Source of the DNA: an uncultured Clostridia bacterium | GTDB taxonomy: Bacteria > Bacillota > Clostridia > Oscillospirales > Ruminococcaceae | Length of the DNA: 64,000 nucleotides | Reading direction: 5' to 3' | Assembly (NCBI GenBank): GCA_944386045.1 | Contig: CALWZO010000024.1 | Coordinates: 1-64,000, forward strand | Shown: in pieces, positions 16,853 to 26,285 of the stretch | Layout of the letters: the number at the start of each line of letters is the position of its first letter | Numbering within the stretch: position 1 is the stretch's first letter | Made by a program: the position numbers and the translations under genes | The notes under the pieces: model-generated | Databases searched by the model: none | What the model was told of the DNA's origin: nothing | The model's input: only the letters and a program-made list of their open reading frames with translations

Positions 16853-17365
16853 TTGAACAGAGAAAAAAATAAAACCAGAAAAATGACAACGATGGCTTTG
16901 CTGTTTGCCCTTGCCATGGTTCTTTCCTTTGTCGAAAGCAGCATTATGCCGTTTTTTGCCTTGCCTCCCGGGGTAAAGCTGGGGCTGGCCAATATTGTGG
17001 TGATGTACTGCATGGTGTACCTGGGTTTTTCCAGCGCTGTGCAGCTGTCGGTGCTGAAAGGATTTTTTGCATTTCTTACAAGAGGGGCAACCGCCGGCCT
17101 TTTGTCACTGTTGGGCTCGGTGTTTTCGGTGTGCGTGATGTTTGCCCTTAAAAAGACGCTGAAAGACAAGGTGAACTATTACACACTGTCGGTTTTCGGG
17201 GCCCTGTTCCACAATGTGGGCCAGCTGACAGGCGTAAGCCTGATTTTCGGCACGGCCTTTGCCATGTACTACCTGCCGATACTTGCAGTTTCTGCGGTGG
17301 TCATGGGGTTGGTGACGGGCGCCATACTTAATGTTGTGATACCGGCGCTGAACAGGCTGAGATAA
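16853..17365 (+). CDS. Gx transporter / heptaprenyl diphosphate synthase component I-type membrane protein
   Basis: 170 aa with about five hydrophobic segments. The pattern (FVESSIMPFFALPPGVKLGLANIV as overlapping parts, then LKGFFAFLTRGATAGLLSL and a Gly-rich C-terminal half) matches the family annotated both as Gx transporter and as HepI, which resembles ECF S components. I chose TTG 16853 because AGGAG sits at 16841-16845; no in-frame ATG begins so well. Its function is unsettled. It is divergently arranged with an FMN-binding lipoprotein, a pairing seen in extracellular redox clusters, so a role in quinone or flavin supply is a guess. Confidence 0.72.
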   Translation: MNREKNKTRKMTTMALLFALAMVLSFVESSIMPFFALPPGVKLGLANIVVMYCMVYLGFSSAVQLSVLKGFFAFLTRGATAGLLSLLGSVFSVCVMFALKKTLKDKVNYYTLSVFGALFHNVGQLTGVSLIFGTAFAMYYLPILAVSAVVMGLVTGAILNVVIPALNRLR

Positions 17366-17391
17366 TTTTTGTAAAAAATTTGTTAAAACTA

Positions 17392-17449
17392 TTGCAATTT
17401 TTCCGATAAAATATTATACTGATTAGCAGTCAAGCAAATAGAGTGCTAA
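17392..17449 (+). promoter_or_regulatory. groESL promoter and CIRCE operator
   Basis: TTGCAA (17392-17397), 17 bp, TATACT (17415-17420), then the inverted repeat TTAGCAGTC-9-GAGTGCTAA (17423-17449). This is the HrcA-binding CIRCE element with one mismatch in the left arm (G for C). It predicts heat-shock control of groESL by HrcA, whose gene is not in this window. Confidence 0.93.
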
Positions 17450-17493
17450 AAATGACAAAATTAAACATTATCACTGTAAGGAGATGTTTTGAC

Positions 17494-17781
17494 ATGAACA
17501 TAAAACCATTATTTGACAAAGTTGTACTGAAAGAGGCAGAAAAGGAAGTCACCACAAAAAGCGGCCTGCTTATTGCCCCTTCCGCAGCTGAAAAACCGGA
17601 TTTTTACACCGTTGTTGCTGTGGGCAAAGGTTCCTATGACGACAAAGGACAGCTTATTCCCATGCAGGTAAAAGAAGGGGATAAGGTTTTGCTTTCCAAA
17701 TATTCCGGCAGCCAGGTGAAGGTTGACGGAGTGGAATACACCATAGTTTCACAAAACGAAATTCTGGCAGTTATAGAATAA
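17494..17781 (+). CDS. groS: Co-chaperonin GroES
   Basis: 95 aa, the usual size. It caps the GroEL barrel during protein folding in the cytosol. The sequence begins MNIKPLFDKVVLKE, then the mobile loop TKSGLLIAPSA that contacts GroEL, and ends in VSQNEILAVIE. ATG 17494 has AAGGAG upstream; a longer frame from 17443 overlaps CIRCE and is unlikely. It is followed 16 bp later by groEL. Confidence 0.97.
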   Translation: MNIKPLFDKVVLKEAEKEVTTKSGLLIAPSAAEKPDFYTVVAVGKGSYDDKGQLIPMQVKEGDKVLLSKYSGSQVKVDGVEYTIVSQNEILAVIE

Positions 17782-17791
17782 GAGAGGTTGA

Positions 17792-19420
<1,629 letters not shown>

Positions 19421-19449
19421 TAAAAATTCAATAATTTCTGATACAAAAT

Positions 19450-19481
19450 AAAAGCGGCGGAATTTCCGCCGCTTTTTGTTT
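19450..19481. terminator. Terminator after groEL, shared with the convergent channel gene
   Basis: AAAGCGGCGG/CCGCCGCTTT stem with a 5-nt loop followed by TTTTTG; A-rich on the left so it may also work for the minus-strand gene. Confidence 0.92.
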
Positions 19482-19501
19482 GTGATTTTAGTTTTAAAAA
19501 T

Positions 19502-20596
19502 TTATTCTTCCGGTGAAGGTTCTGCGTTATATACAGTAAGGCTGTTAAAGGCAAAGTCCGTGTCGTTCGCCGCCACTATATCCATTATGGTGTACTGTAC
19601 TTTTTCTTTCAGCGCAAAATGCTGAGCAGCCGGTATCGGATATGAATTGTAGGATATGGTTATATCCAGGCTGGACCGGGAAAATTTATCAAAGCGCACC
19701 AATATGCTGTCTGTCTTTATTTCGGGCATCTGTTTCAGCCGCCGCCTTATCTGTTCGCAGACAGTCTGAATGGTCTGCTTGCTGGTAGAGTACAAAAGGC
19801 CGATTGTGATGTTGGTCTTTCGCAGATTCATCTTGGTCCAGTTGGTGACGCTGTCGCCGCTGATTTTGCTGTTGGGCACCGAAATCAGCGCATTGTCAAA
19901 GGTCCTGATGCGGCAGGAACGAAAATTCATCTCCTCCACAATGCCTTCCATACCTGCAACGCTTATCCAGTCGCCCACGCCGAAAGGTTTATCCACAAGT
20001 ATAACCAGGCCGGATACAAAGTTTGAGGCGGTGTCCTGGGCGGCCAGTGCAAAGGTAAGACCGGACAGCCCCAGACCGGCTATCAGGCCGTTTACATCAT
20101 AGCCCAGCTCTTTGAGAATTATCAAAACCGTCAGGGCAATTATAAGCGCCTGCATGACTTTGGTGAAAAAGCTGAGGAGCGTGGGTGTGAGGGCCGGATG
20201 CTTCCGGCTGATATTGTCAAAAAACACCGGTATGTTGACCACAAAGTTCTGCGCTGCGGAACTGACGGAAACTATAAGCACAATTCTCATTATCACACCC
20301 AGCACAGGGCCTATAACAGCAAAAGCCGAATCGGTGAACGGCATAAACTGTAAAGCAAAGAAAACACCGGTGCACCTGAGGAATATGGCTATTGGCTTTG
20401 CAAAGCTGTGGGCCAGCGCCTTTTCCACATTTTCGTTTTTCAGCCTGAGTACAAACTGGAAAAAACCGGGCGCATATTTCAGCAGGGCAACAGAAACAAT
20501 GTGAAACACACCGTATATAACAGCCGCCACCGCCAGGGATACCAGCAGCTGCTGCCAGTCTGCCACATCAAACAACTTATTGAATATATCAAACAT
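19502..20596 (-). CDS. MscS-family mechanosensitive ion channel
   Basis: 364 aa. It has an N-terminal membrane anchor region with about four hydrophobic segments and the MscS pore and beta domain: LGLSGLTFALAAQDTASNFVSG (quoted in part), then LVDKPFGVGDWI and GIVEEMNFRSCRIRTFDN. It opens under membrane tension to release solutes. It is longer than E. coli MscS at the N terminus, as in the YkuT/YbdG-type proteins of Firmicutes. It is transcribed opposite to groESL and the ribU region. Confidence 0.92.
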   Translation of the reverse strand: MFDIFNKLFDVADWQQLLVSLAVAAVIYGVFHIVSVALLKYAPGFFQFVLRLKNENVEKALAHSFAKPIAIFLRCTGVFFALQFMPFTDSAFAVIGPVLGVIMRIVLIVSVSSAAQNFVVNIPVFFDNISRKHPALTPTLLSFFTKVMQALIIALTVLIILKELGYDVNGLIAGLGLSGLTFALAAQDTASNFVSGLVILVDKPFGVGDWISVAGMEGIVEEMNFRSCRIRTFDNALISVPNSKISGDSVTNWTKMNLRKTNITIGLLYSTSKQTIQTVCEQIRRRLKQMPEIKTDSILVRFDKFSRSSLDITISYNSYPIPAAQHFALKEKVQYTIMDIVAANDTDFAFNSLTVYNAEPSPEE

Positions 20597-20683
20597 AAAT
20601 GACTACCTCGCGCAAATATTGTCGGATTTTATCTAAAAGTATACAGTAAGACCCCAAATTTTGCAATACAGCGCCGGGGGCTA

Positions 20684-20712
20684 TTGCAATATATGATTTT
20701 TTGATATATAAT
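20684..20712 (+). promoter_or_regulatory. Promoter of the FMN riboswitch-ribU transcript
   Basis: TTGCAA (20684-20689) and TATAAT (20707-20712) separated by 17 bp, about 10 bp upstream of the RFN element. Confidence 0.72.
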
Positions 20713-20722
20713 GTGTGTAGTC

Positions 20723-20838
20723 TGTTTCAGGGCGAGGTGCAATTCCTCACCGGTGGTAAAGTCCACGACCGCCTTTACGGCGCTGATCCGGTGCAATTCC
20801 GGAACCGACGGTACAGTCCGGATGAAAGAAACAACGGC
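20723..20838 (+). promoter_or_regulatory. FMN riboswitch (RFN element)
   Basis: The conserved RFN blocks occur in order: TCAGGGCGAGGTGCAATTCC in part, CCTCACCGGTGGTAAAG, GTCCACGAC, GCTGATCCGGTGCAATTCC in part, CCGACGGTACAGTCCGGATG and GAAAGAA. FMN binding should lower expression of the downstream riboflavin transporter. Confidence 0.97.
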
Positions 20839-20856
20839 TTATAAAATGCTGTAATT

Positions 20857-20894
20857 TCGCCCTTTTGCGACCTTTCGCAAAAGGGCTTTTATAT
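20857..20894 (+). terminator. FMN riboswitch terminator
   Basis: An 11-bp stem GCCCTTTTGCG/CGCAAAAGGGC with a 5-nt loop, followed by TTTT. It is the expression platform between the RFN aptamer and ribU. Confidence 0.88.
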
Positions 20895-20989
20895 TTCAGC
20901 AAAAACAGTTTTCATCATTTTCCTGTTTGATAAACCGCTTTCGGCAATCAGAGAAACAGACCTTCAACAATATTTTTGGAGGTATTTTT

Positions 20990-21631
20990 ATGAGTAATTC
21001 AGTTTTCACAGACAAAAGACGGACAGACAGCCGCGGCCATATGACCCGCAGTTATGAAAAAACCAGAAGCATGGTGGGAACCGCCATGCTGGGCGCGCTG
21101 GCAACAGTGCTGATGTTTTTCAGCTTCAATGTTCCGCTTATGCCGTCGTTTATCAAAATGGACCTGTCAGAACTGCCGGCTTTGATAGCATCCTTTGCCT
21201 ACGGCCCGGTTTATGGCGTTGCAGTATGTTTTATTAAAAACATAATAAATGTGTTTGCTTCTTCCACCGGCGGTGTGGGTGAGCTGTCCAATTTTATTTT
21301 GGGTACGCTGTTTGTATTCCCGGCCGGTTTCATCTATCGGAAAATGAAAAGCAGAAAGGGCGCATTGCTGGGCGCGCTGGCCGGTGCGGCATCAATGGCG
21401 CTTCTCAGCGTGCTGACCAACTACTATGTGGTTTATCCCGTGTACACTGCTTTCATGCCGATGGAGGCGATAATGGGTACGTACCAGGCCATAAATCCCA
21501 ATGTGGAAAACCTGTGGCAGGCGCTTATAATGTTCAACATGCCTTTCACATTTATCAAGGGAATGTTCAGCCTGGCAATTTCCATGCTGATATATAAACC
21601 TTTGTCACCGATACTCAAAGGCAAAAAATAA
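20990..21631 (+). CDS. ribU: ECF transporter S component RibU (riboflavin uptake)
   Basis: 213 aa with about six membrane segments. RibU is the riboflavin-binding S component of ECF transporters. Conserved here are FIKMDLSELPALIASFAYGP near residue 60, with the family Asp/Glu motif, and a KNIINVFASSTGGVGELSNF segment near residue 90. The FMN riboswitch directly upstream confirms the substrate. ATG 20990 follows GGAGG at about 20977-20981; a frame from 20927 starts inside the leader and is not used. The N terminus is extended by about 30 polar residues before the first helix, which is a little unusual. Confidence 0.95.
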   Translation: MSNSVFTDKRRTDSRGHMTRSYEKTRSMVGTAMLGALATVLMFFSFNVPLMPSFIKMDLSELPALIASFAYGPVYGVAVCFIKNIINVFASSTGGVGELSNFILGTLFVFPAGFIYRKMKSRKGALLGALAGAASMALLSVLTNYYVVYPVYTAFMPMEAIMGTYQAINPNVENLWQALIMFNMPFTFIKGMFSLAISMLIYKPLSPILKGKK

Positions 21632-21636
21632 ATCTA

Positions 21637-21665
21637 TTGACTTTGACAAAAAATGATGATATAAT
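21637..21665 (+). promoter_or_regulatory. Promoter of the SAM riboswitch-metK transcript
   Basis: TTGACT (21637-21642), 17 bp, TATAAT (21660-21665). It begins within 6 bp of the ribU stop, so metK has its own promoter. Confidence 0.8.
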
Positions 21666-21686
21666 CACTGTTACAATTGAATTTGA

Positions 21687-21778
21687 CTTATAAAGAGTGG
21701 CTGAGGGACTGGCCCTATGAAGCCCGGCAACCTGCCTTTGCAAGGTGCCAATTCCAGCGGTAAAACCGAGAGATAAGT
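21687..21778 (+). promoter_or_regulatory. SAM-I riboswitch (S-box)
   Basis: The S-box blocks are all present: CTTATAAAGAGTGGCTGAGG, GACTGGCCC, ATGAAGCCCGGCAACC, a P4 hairpin, GGTGCCAATTCC, AGCGG..CCG and GAGAGATAAG closing the P1 helix with the first block. SAM binding represses metK by termination, a feedback on SAM synthesis. Confidence 0.97.
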
Positions 21779-21783
21779 TTTTA

Positions 21784-21817
21784 TGCTCACAGGTTTTCTG
21801 CCTGTGAGCTTTTTTGT
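21784..21817 (+). terminator. SAM riboswitch terminator
   Basis: GCTCACAGG/CCTGTGAGC stem with a TTTTCTG loop, followed by six T. It ends about 70 nt before metK. Confidence 0.93.
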
Positions 21818-21888
21818 ACAACAACATTACAGAACAGATAGGTTGAATTCAATATAAATTCAGAAATAATAAAAAAGGAGAAACAAAA

Positions 21889-23037
<1,149 letters not shown>

Positions 23038-23072
23038 TCTTTTTTGTCAGACAGCTGTTAAAATTTTCATAC

Positions 23073-23106
23073 TTATCCCGGCAGATTTTCTGCCGGGATT
23101 TTTATA
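23073..23106 (+). terminator. Terminator of metK
   Basis: ATCCCGGCAGA/TCTGCCGGGAT stem with a 3-4 nt loop, then TTTTTAT. Confidence 0.93.
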
Positions 23107-23129
23107 TTGTGAAATTTTGCCCGCTGAGG

Positions 23130-23181
23130 TTGACATTTTTGGTCTACAAGTGTAAACTATAGTTAGTCTATAATTGTAGAC
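23130..23181 (+). promoter_or_regulatory. Promoter with two BlaI/MecI-type operators
   Basis: A -35 TTGACA (23130-23135) and a -10-like TAAACT (23153-23158) sit 17 bp apart. Two 16-bp imperfect palindromes with the BlaI-type TACA/TGTA logic overlap the promoter and follow it: GTCTACAAGTGTAAAC (23142-23157) and GTCTATAATTGTAGAC (23166-23181), centred 24 bp apart. They are placed to let the adjacent BlaI-type repressor control itself and the M56-M23 gene. Confidence 0.8.
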
Positions 23182-23196
23182 CAAAAAGGAGGGCCT

Positions 23197-23559
23197 ATGA
23201 AAACCAAGGAATTGAGCGACGGCGAACTGCGCCTGATGAAACTGGTGTGGGATAATCCGGGCATTACATCTTCACAGCTGGTAAAGCTGTGCAAACGGCA
23301 GCTGGGCTGGGAGAAAAGCACCGTATACACTGTGCTGAAAAGGGCCGCGCAAAAAGGCTTTGTGCAGAATGTGGACGGTGTTGTCAGTGCATTGGTAACA
23401 AAGGCAGAGGCTGAAAAGGATTACGGCGACAGGCTGGTGAACGAGATGTTTTCCGGCTCGCTTCCGGGCTTTATTGCCGCGTTTATGCAGGATAAAAAGC
23501 TGACAAAGGAACAGGCGCAAAAGCTGAAAGAGCTGATAGACAGTTATACGGAGGAATAG
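23197..23559 (+). CDS. BlaI/MecI/CopY family transcriptional repressor
   Basis: 120 aa, the family size. An N-terminal winged helix (LSDGELRLMKLVWDNPGITS, recognition helix around GWEKSTVYTVLKRAAQKGFV) is followed by a dimerisation helix bundle. In beta-lactam systems BlaI-type repressors are inactivated when a BlaR1/MecR1 protease signals. Two operator-like palindromes precede the gene, and the M56 protease gene follows after 3 bp, so the two form a signalling pair. No beta-lactamase or PBP2a gene is beside it. Confidence 0.93.
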   Translation: MKTKELSDGELRLMKLVWDNPGITSSQLVKLCKRQLGWEKSTVYTVLKRAAQKGFVQNVDGVVSALVTKAEAEKDYGDRLVNEMFSGSLPGFIAAFMQDKKLTKEQAQKLKELIDSYTEE

Positions 23560-23562
23560 GCC

Positions 23563-25077
23563 ATGAAACCTGTTTTTGATGCGGTTTTCTGCCTGTCATG
23601 GTGCGCGGTTATACCGATAATAACCCTGTCCCTGCTGCGCCTTGCCCGCGGGAAAATTCCGGCAGGGTATTTTATGGCCGGCTGGATAATTATCTTTGCA
23701 ATGCTGGTTGCGCCGCGGCGTCTGCCCGTGCCGGAGAGTAAAGAAAACACCGCTGTCCGGACAGTCCGGCCCCATGAAGCCGATTACAACAGAGATTATC
23801 CGGAGTTTTCGGCAGATTTGCCGGCTTTAGGTGCGGCTGTGCCATCAGACAGCAATGTGAACATTCTGCCCGGTATATGGCTGGCTGGCGCAGCTGTGAT
23901 GGCAGCGGCAAAAATATACAAAGGCCGCCGGCTGAAAAAGTATATAAGCAAGGCTGTGCGCCTGACGGATAACATTTATTCTTCCGATTGTTTCGATACG
24001 GCTTTTGTTTATGACTTTTTCAGTCCCAGGATAATTTTGCCCCGGAGCGCCGACACCGGCACATTGCAGCAAATGCTGGCCCATGAAAAAGCCCATGTGG
24101 AAAGAAAAGACCATATTGTAAAAACAGTGTGTTTTTACATACTTGCCTTGCACTGGTTCAACCCGTTTGTGTGGCCGGCATGCAGGCTGATGTCCCGGGA
24201 TATGGAACTGGCCTGTGATGAAAGGGTTGTGCGCCGTTATACGGCCGAAGAGAAAAAACTGTACTGCCGGCGGCTTCTGGCACAGGCAGTAAAGTTCAGC
24301 GGCCTGAAAATGAAGGGCAATGTGAATTTTTTGGAGGATAATTGCACAATGAGAATAAAAAATATTTTAAAATCTTCAAAGCAGACTGTCACCGCCAGAA
24401 TTCTGGCAGTTGTGCTTATAATGGCGGTGTCGGTATCTGCACTGGCGGCAGACAAAAGGCCGGACAATGTAAACGATCTTGTCAGCCGGTCGCTGGAAAG
24501 CGTATCCGGACGGCAGGTTACAGACGGCAGTGAAGGCGATTATACAGCTTCTTCGGATATACCGGACAGCGTTTCAGACAGTTTGCCGCAGAGTGCTGTA
24601 CTGCAGGCGGACAGTGAGGTCAGCGACGGCCCAAGCCTGGCGGAAAACTCCGGAGAGGATGCCGAATGTATACTTTCGGCCGAAGCGTATCTTGACAGCC
24701 TGCAGCGGGGCGAAGAGGGAATAGGCGCCGCGCAGTTGATTTCCGGCACCGGACTTGTGTCCAGAGCCTACGGTGAAGGCCACACCGGAATTGATATTGC
24801 ATCAAAAAACGGCACGCCTATAAAAGCCGCGGCAGAGGGCGTGGTTACAAAGACTGTAAAAAGCGCCGCCGGAAAGGGTATATACTGTATTGTGGACCAC
24901 GGCAGCGGGTATGCCACTTTGTACGCACACTGCTCTGAACTGCTGGTGTCAGAGGGCGATGAGGTGAAAAAAGGACAGGAGATAGCCCTGGTCAGCTCCA
25001 CCGGGAACTCCACAGGTCCACACCTGCATTTTGAACTGCAAAAAAACTCTGAACCGGTAGAGATCAACTATAAATAA
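23563..25077 (+). CDS. BlaR1-like M56 protease fused to an M23 peptidoglycan endopeptidase
   Basis: 504 aa. Residues about 1-120 hold membrane segments, 170-245 the M56 zinc protease domain with HEKAH (174-178) and the ELACDE block (215-220), and 279-296 a further membrane helix. After a Ser/Asp/Glu-rich linker (about 300-385) comes an M23/LytM domain with HTGID (H407, D411) and HLHF (H487, H489), keeping the zinc ligands. In BlaR1 this outer position holds a penicillin-binding sensor; here it is a wall hydrolase. I infer a sensor or enzyme that couples wall cutting or wall damage to BlaI release. Databases contain M23/M56 annotations, so the architecture is not unique, but I know of no studied role. 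Confidence 0.9.
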   Translation: MKPVFDAVFCLSWCAVIPIITLSLLRLARGKIPAGYFMAGWIIIFAMLVAPRRLPVPESKENTAVRTVRPHEADYNRDYPEFSADLPALGAAVPSDSNVNILPGIWLAGAAVMAAAKIYKGRRLKKYISKAVRLTDNIYSSDCFDTAFVYDFFSPRIILPRSADTGTLQQMLAHEKAHVERKDHIVKTVCFYILALHWFNPFVWPACRLMSRDMELACDERVVRRYTAEEKKLYCRRLLAQAVKFSGLKMKGNVNFLEDNCTMRIKNILKSSKQTVTARILAVVLIMAVSVSALAADKRPDNVNDLVSRSLESVSGRQVTDGSEGDYTASSDIPDSVSDSLPQSAVLQADSEVSDGPSLAENSGEDAECILSAEAYLDSLQRGEEGIGAAQLISGTGLVSRAYGEGHTGIDIASKNGTPIKAAAEGVVTKTVKSAAGKGIYCIVDHGSGYATLYAHCSELLVSEGDEVKKGQEIALVSSTGNSTGPHLHFELQKNSEPVEINYK

Positions 25078-25087
25078 ACACTGTGGG

Positions 25088-25113
25088 AAAGCGCGCTTCG
25101 GCGTGCTTTTTGC
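25088..25113 (+). terminator. Terminator after the M56-M23 gene
   Basis: AAAGCGCGC/GCGTGCTTT stem (one G-T pair) with TTCG loop, then TTTT, about 11 nt after the stop codon. Confidence 0.85.
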
Positions 25114-25184
25114 TATCATAAAAAAGTTGACGGAAAGCGCCGTGTAAATGTATACTTATATATAGCAGGAAGGGAGGTGCTTTT

Positions 25185-25880
25185 ATGCCGCAGACGCTTA
25201 AGGATGATGTGCGCGACAGGATAGAACAGGCGGCACTGGATATAATGCTGGAAAAGGGGATTGAAGCCTGTGATATGCGCTCAATAGCCAAAAAATCCGG
25301 CTGTGCCACCGGCAATCTGTACAGGTATTTTAAAAATAAAGACCGGCTTATACTTTCGCTGATAAAGCCGCTGACAGATAAGCTGAACGAGGTTATATTA
25401 CGGCAGACCCACGGCGAAATTACATTGCTGGGAGAAAACATGAAACTTTCTGTGGATAAAACAGCCCGCAAGCCGTCTTTGTACCTCAGGGAACTTCTGG
25501 AAGAAAAAATATACAATGTGCTGGTTCAGCTGGGCGCAGAGGGCAGAAAGTACCGTAAAAGAATGAAAATTCTTCTCAATTCCCGAACGGTCAGTGACGG
25601 ACTGATAAACTGGGCGGCAGAGCTGATAAAAAATTCTTTTTACCAGTGCTTCGATGTCAACGAGGGCAAAAAGAATGCCGATACCATGATATATGTTTTT
25701 GTTCACAGCTTTTGCCAGGGGATTTTGCAGCTGCTTCTATCCGAGCAGTCGGGAGACAAGGAAGTTTACAATAAAATGGTGAAAATATACCTGGATATGC
25801 AGCTGACAGGTTTGTGCCTGCTTATTGACAAAGCCTTGCGGGACGGATATATATCTGCCAGCAAAGATGTCTTTGTGTGA
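25185..25880 (+). CDS. TetR family transcriptional regulator
   Basis: 231 aa. The N-terminal helix-turn-helix (residues about 8-52, IEQAALDIMLEKGIEACDMRSIAKKSGCATGNLYRYFKNKD in parts) is clear, with TGNLYRYFKNK as recognition helix. The C-terminal ligand domain gives no clue to the inducer. A promoter TTGACG-18-TATACT (25127-25156) precedes it and GGGAGG lies ahead of the ATG. The target genes are unknown; the small gene that follows may share its transcript. Confidence 0.9.
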   Translation: MPQTLKDDVRDRIEQAALDIMLEKGIEACDMRSIAKKSGCATGNLYRYFKNKDRLILSLIKPLTDKLNEVILRQTHGEITLLGENMKLSVDKTARKPSLYLRELLEEKIYNVLVQLGAEGRKYRKRMKILLNSRTVSDGLINWAAELIKNSFYQCFDVNEGKKNADTMIYVFVHSFCQGILQLLLSEQSGDKEVYNKMVKIYLDMQLTGLCLLIDKALRDGYISASKDVFV

Positions 25881-25951
25881 ATTTTGCAAGTAACAAAACA
25901 CACGCGCCCCTCATAAGATTGAGTAAAAGTTTTTTTGGGGAGGCGTTTATT

Positions 25952-26251
25952 TTGTACGATACTTATATGATATTGCTGACGACTTTTGCGGTTTTCGGCC
26001 GGTACAGTTTTTTGGATATGATATTCAACATTTTAAACGGTGTAAAATCGCCGCCGTCTGTTACTGTAATGAGGTATTCCCGTTCGGAAAGGCGGCGAAG
26101 AAAGATAAAATATATCCACAACACACTTTTCAACAACCGTGTGATACTGATAGGCAGCGGTGATGAAAATGTATATCCGGACACAATAAAAGTCAGCCGG
26201 CGGCAGCTGGCGCGGCGGACAGAGGAAAACCTGTCCTTTAAACAGAGATAG
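25952..26251 (+). CDS. Small orphan protein with basic C terminus
   Basis: 99 aa when started at TTG 25952, which has GGGGAGG eight bases upstream; a longer frame from 25877 overlaps the TetR stop and lacks a binding site. The N-terminal 25 residues are hydrophobic (YMILLTTFAVFGRYSFLDMI), followed by a basic stretch SRSERRRRKIKY and a VILIGSGDENV segment. It could be a single-pass membrane protein. I recognise no family. It lies between the TetR gene and recD2 and is 34 bp from recD2. Confidence 0.55.
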   Translation: MYDTYMILLTTFAVFGRYSFLDMIFNILNGVKSPPSVTVMRYSRSERRRRKIKYIHNTLFNNRVILIGSGDENVYPDTIKVSRRQLARRTEENLSFKQR

Positions 26252-26285
26252 TAAATTTTGTCTTTAATTTCTCCGGGAGGTTATT

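Noticed and set aside
23197..25077. A beta-lactam resistance operon
   Set aside because: BlaI and M56 genes are present, but no beta-lactamase or PBP gene is adjacent and the sensor domain is an M23 peptidase.
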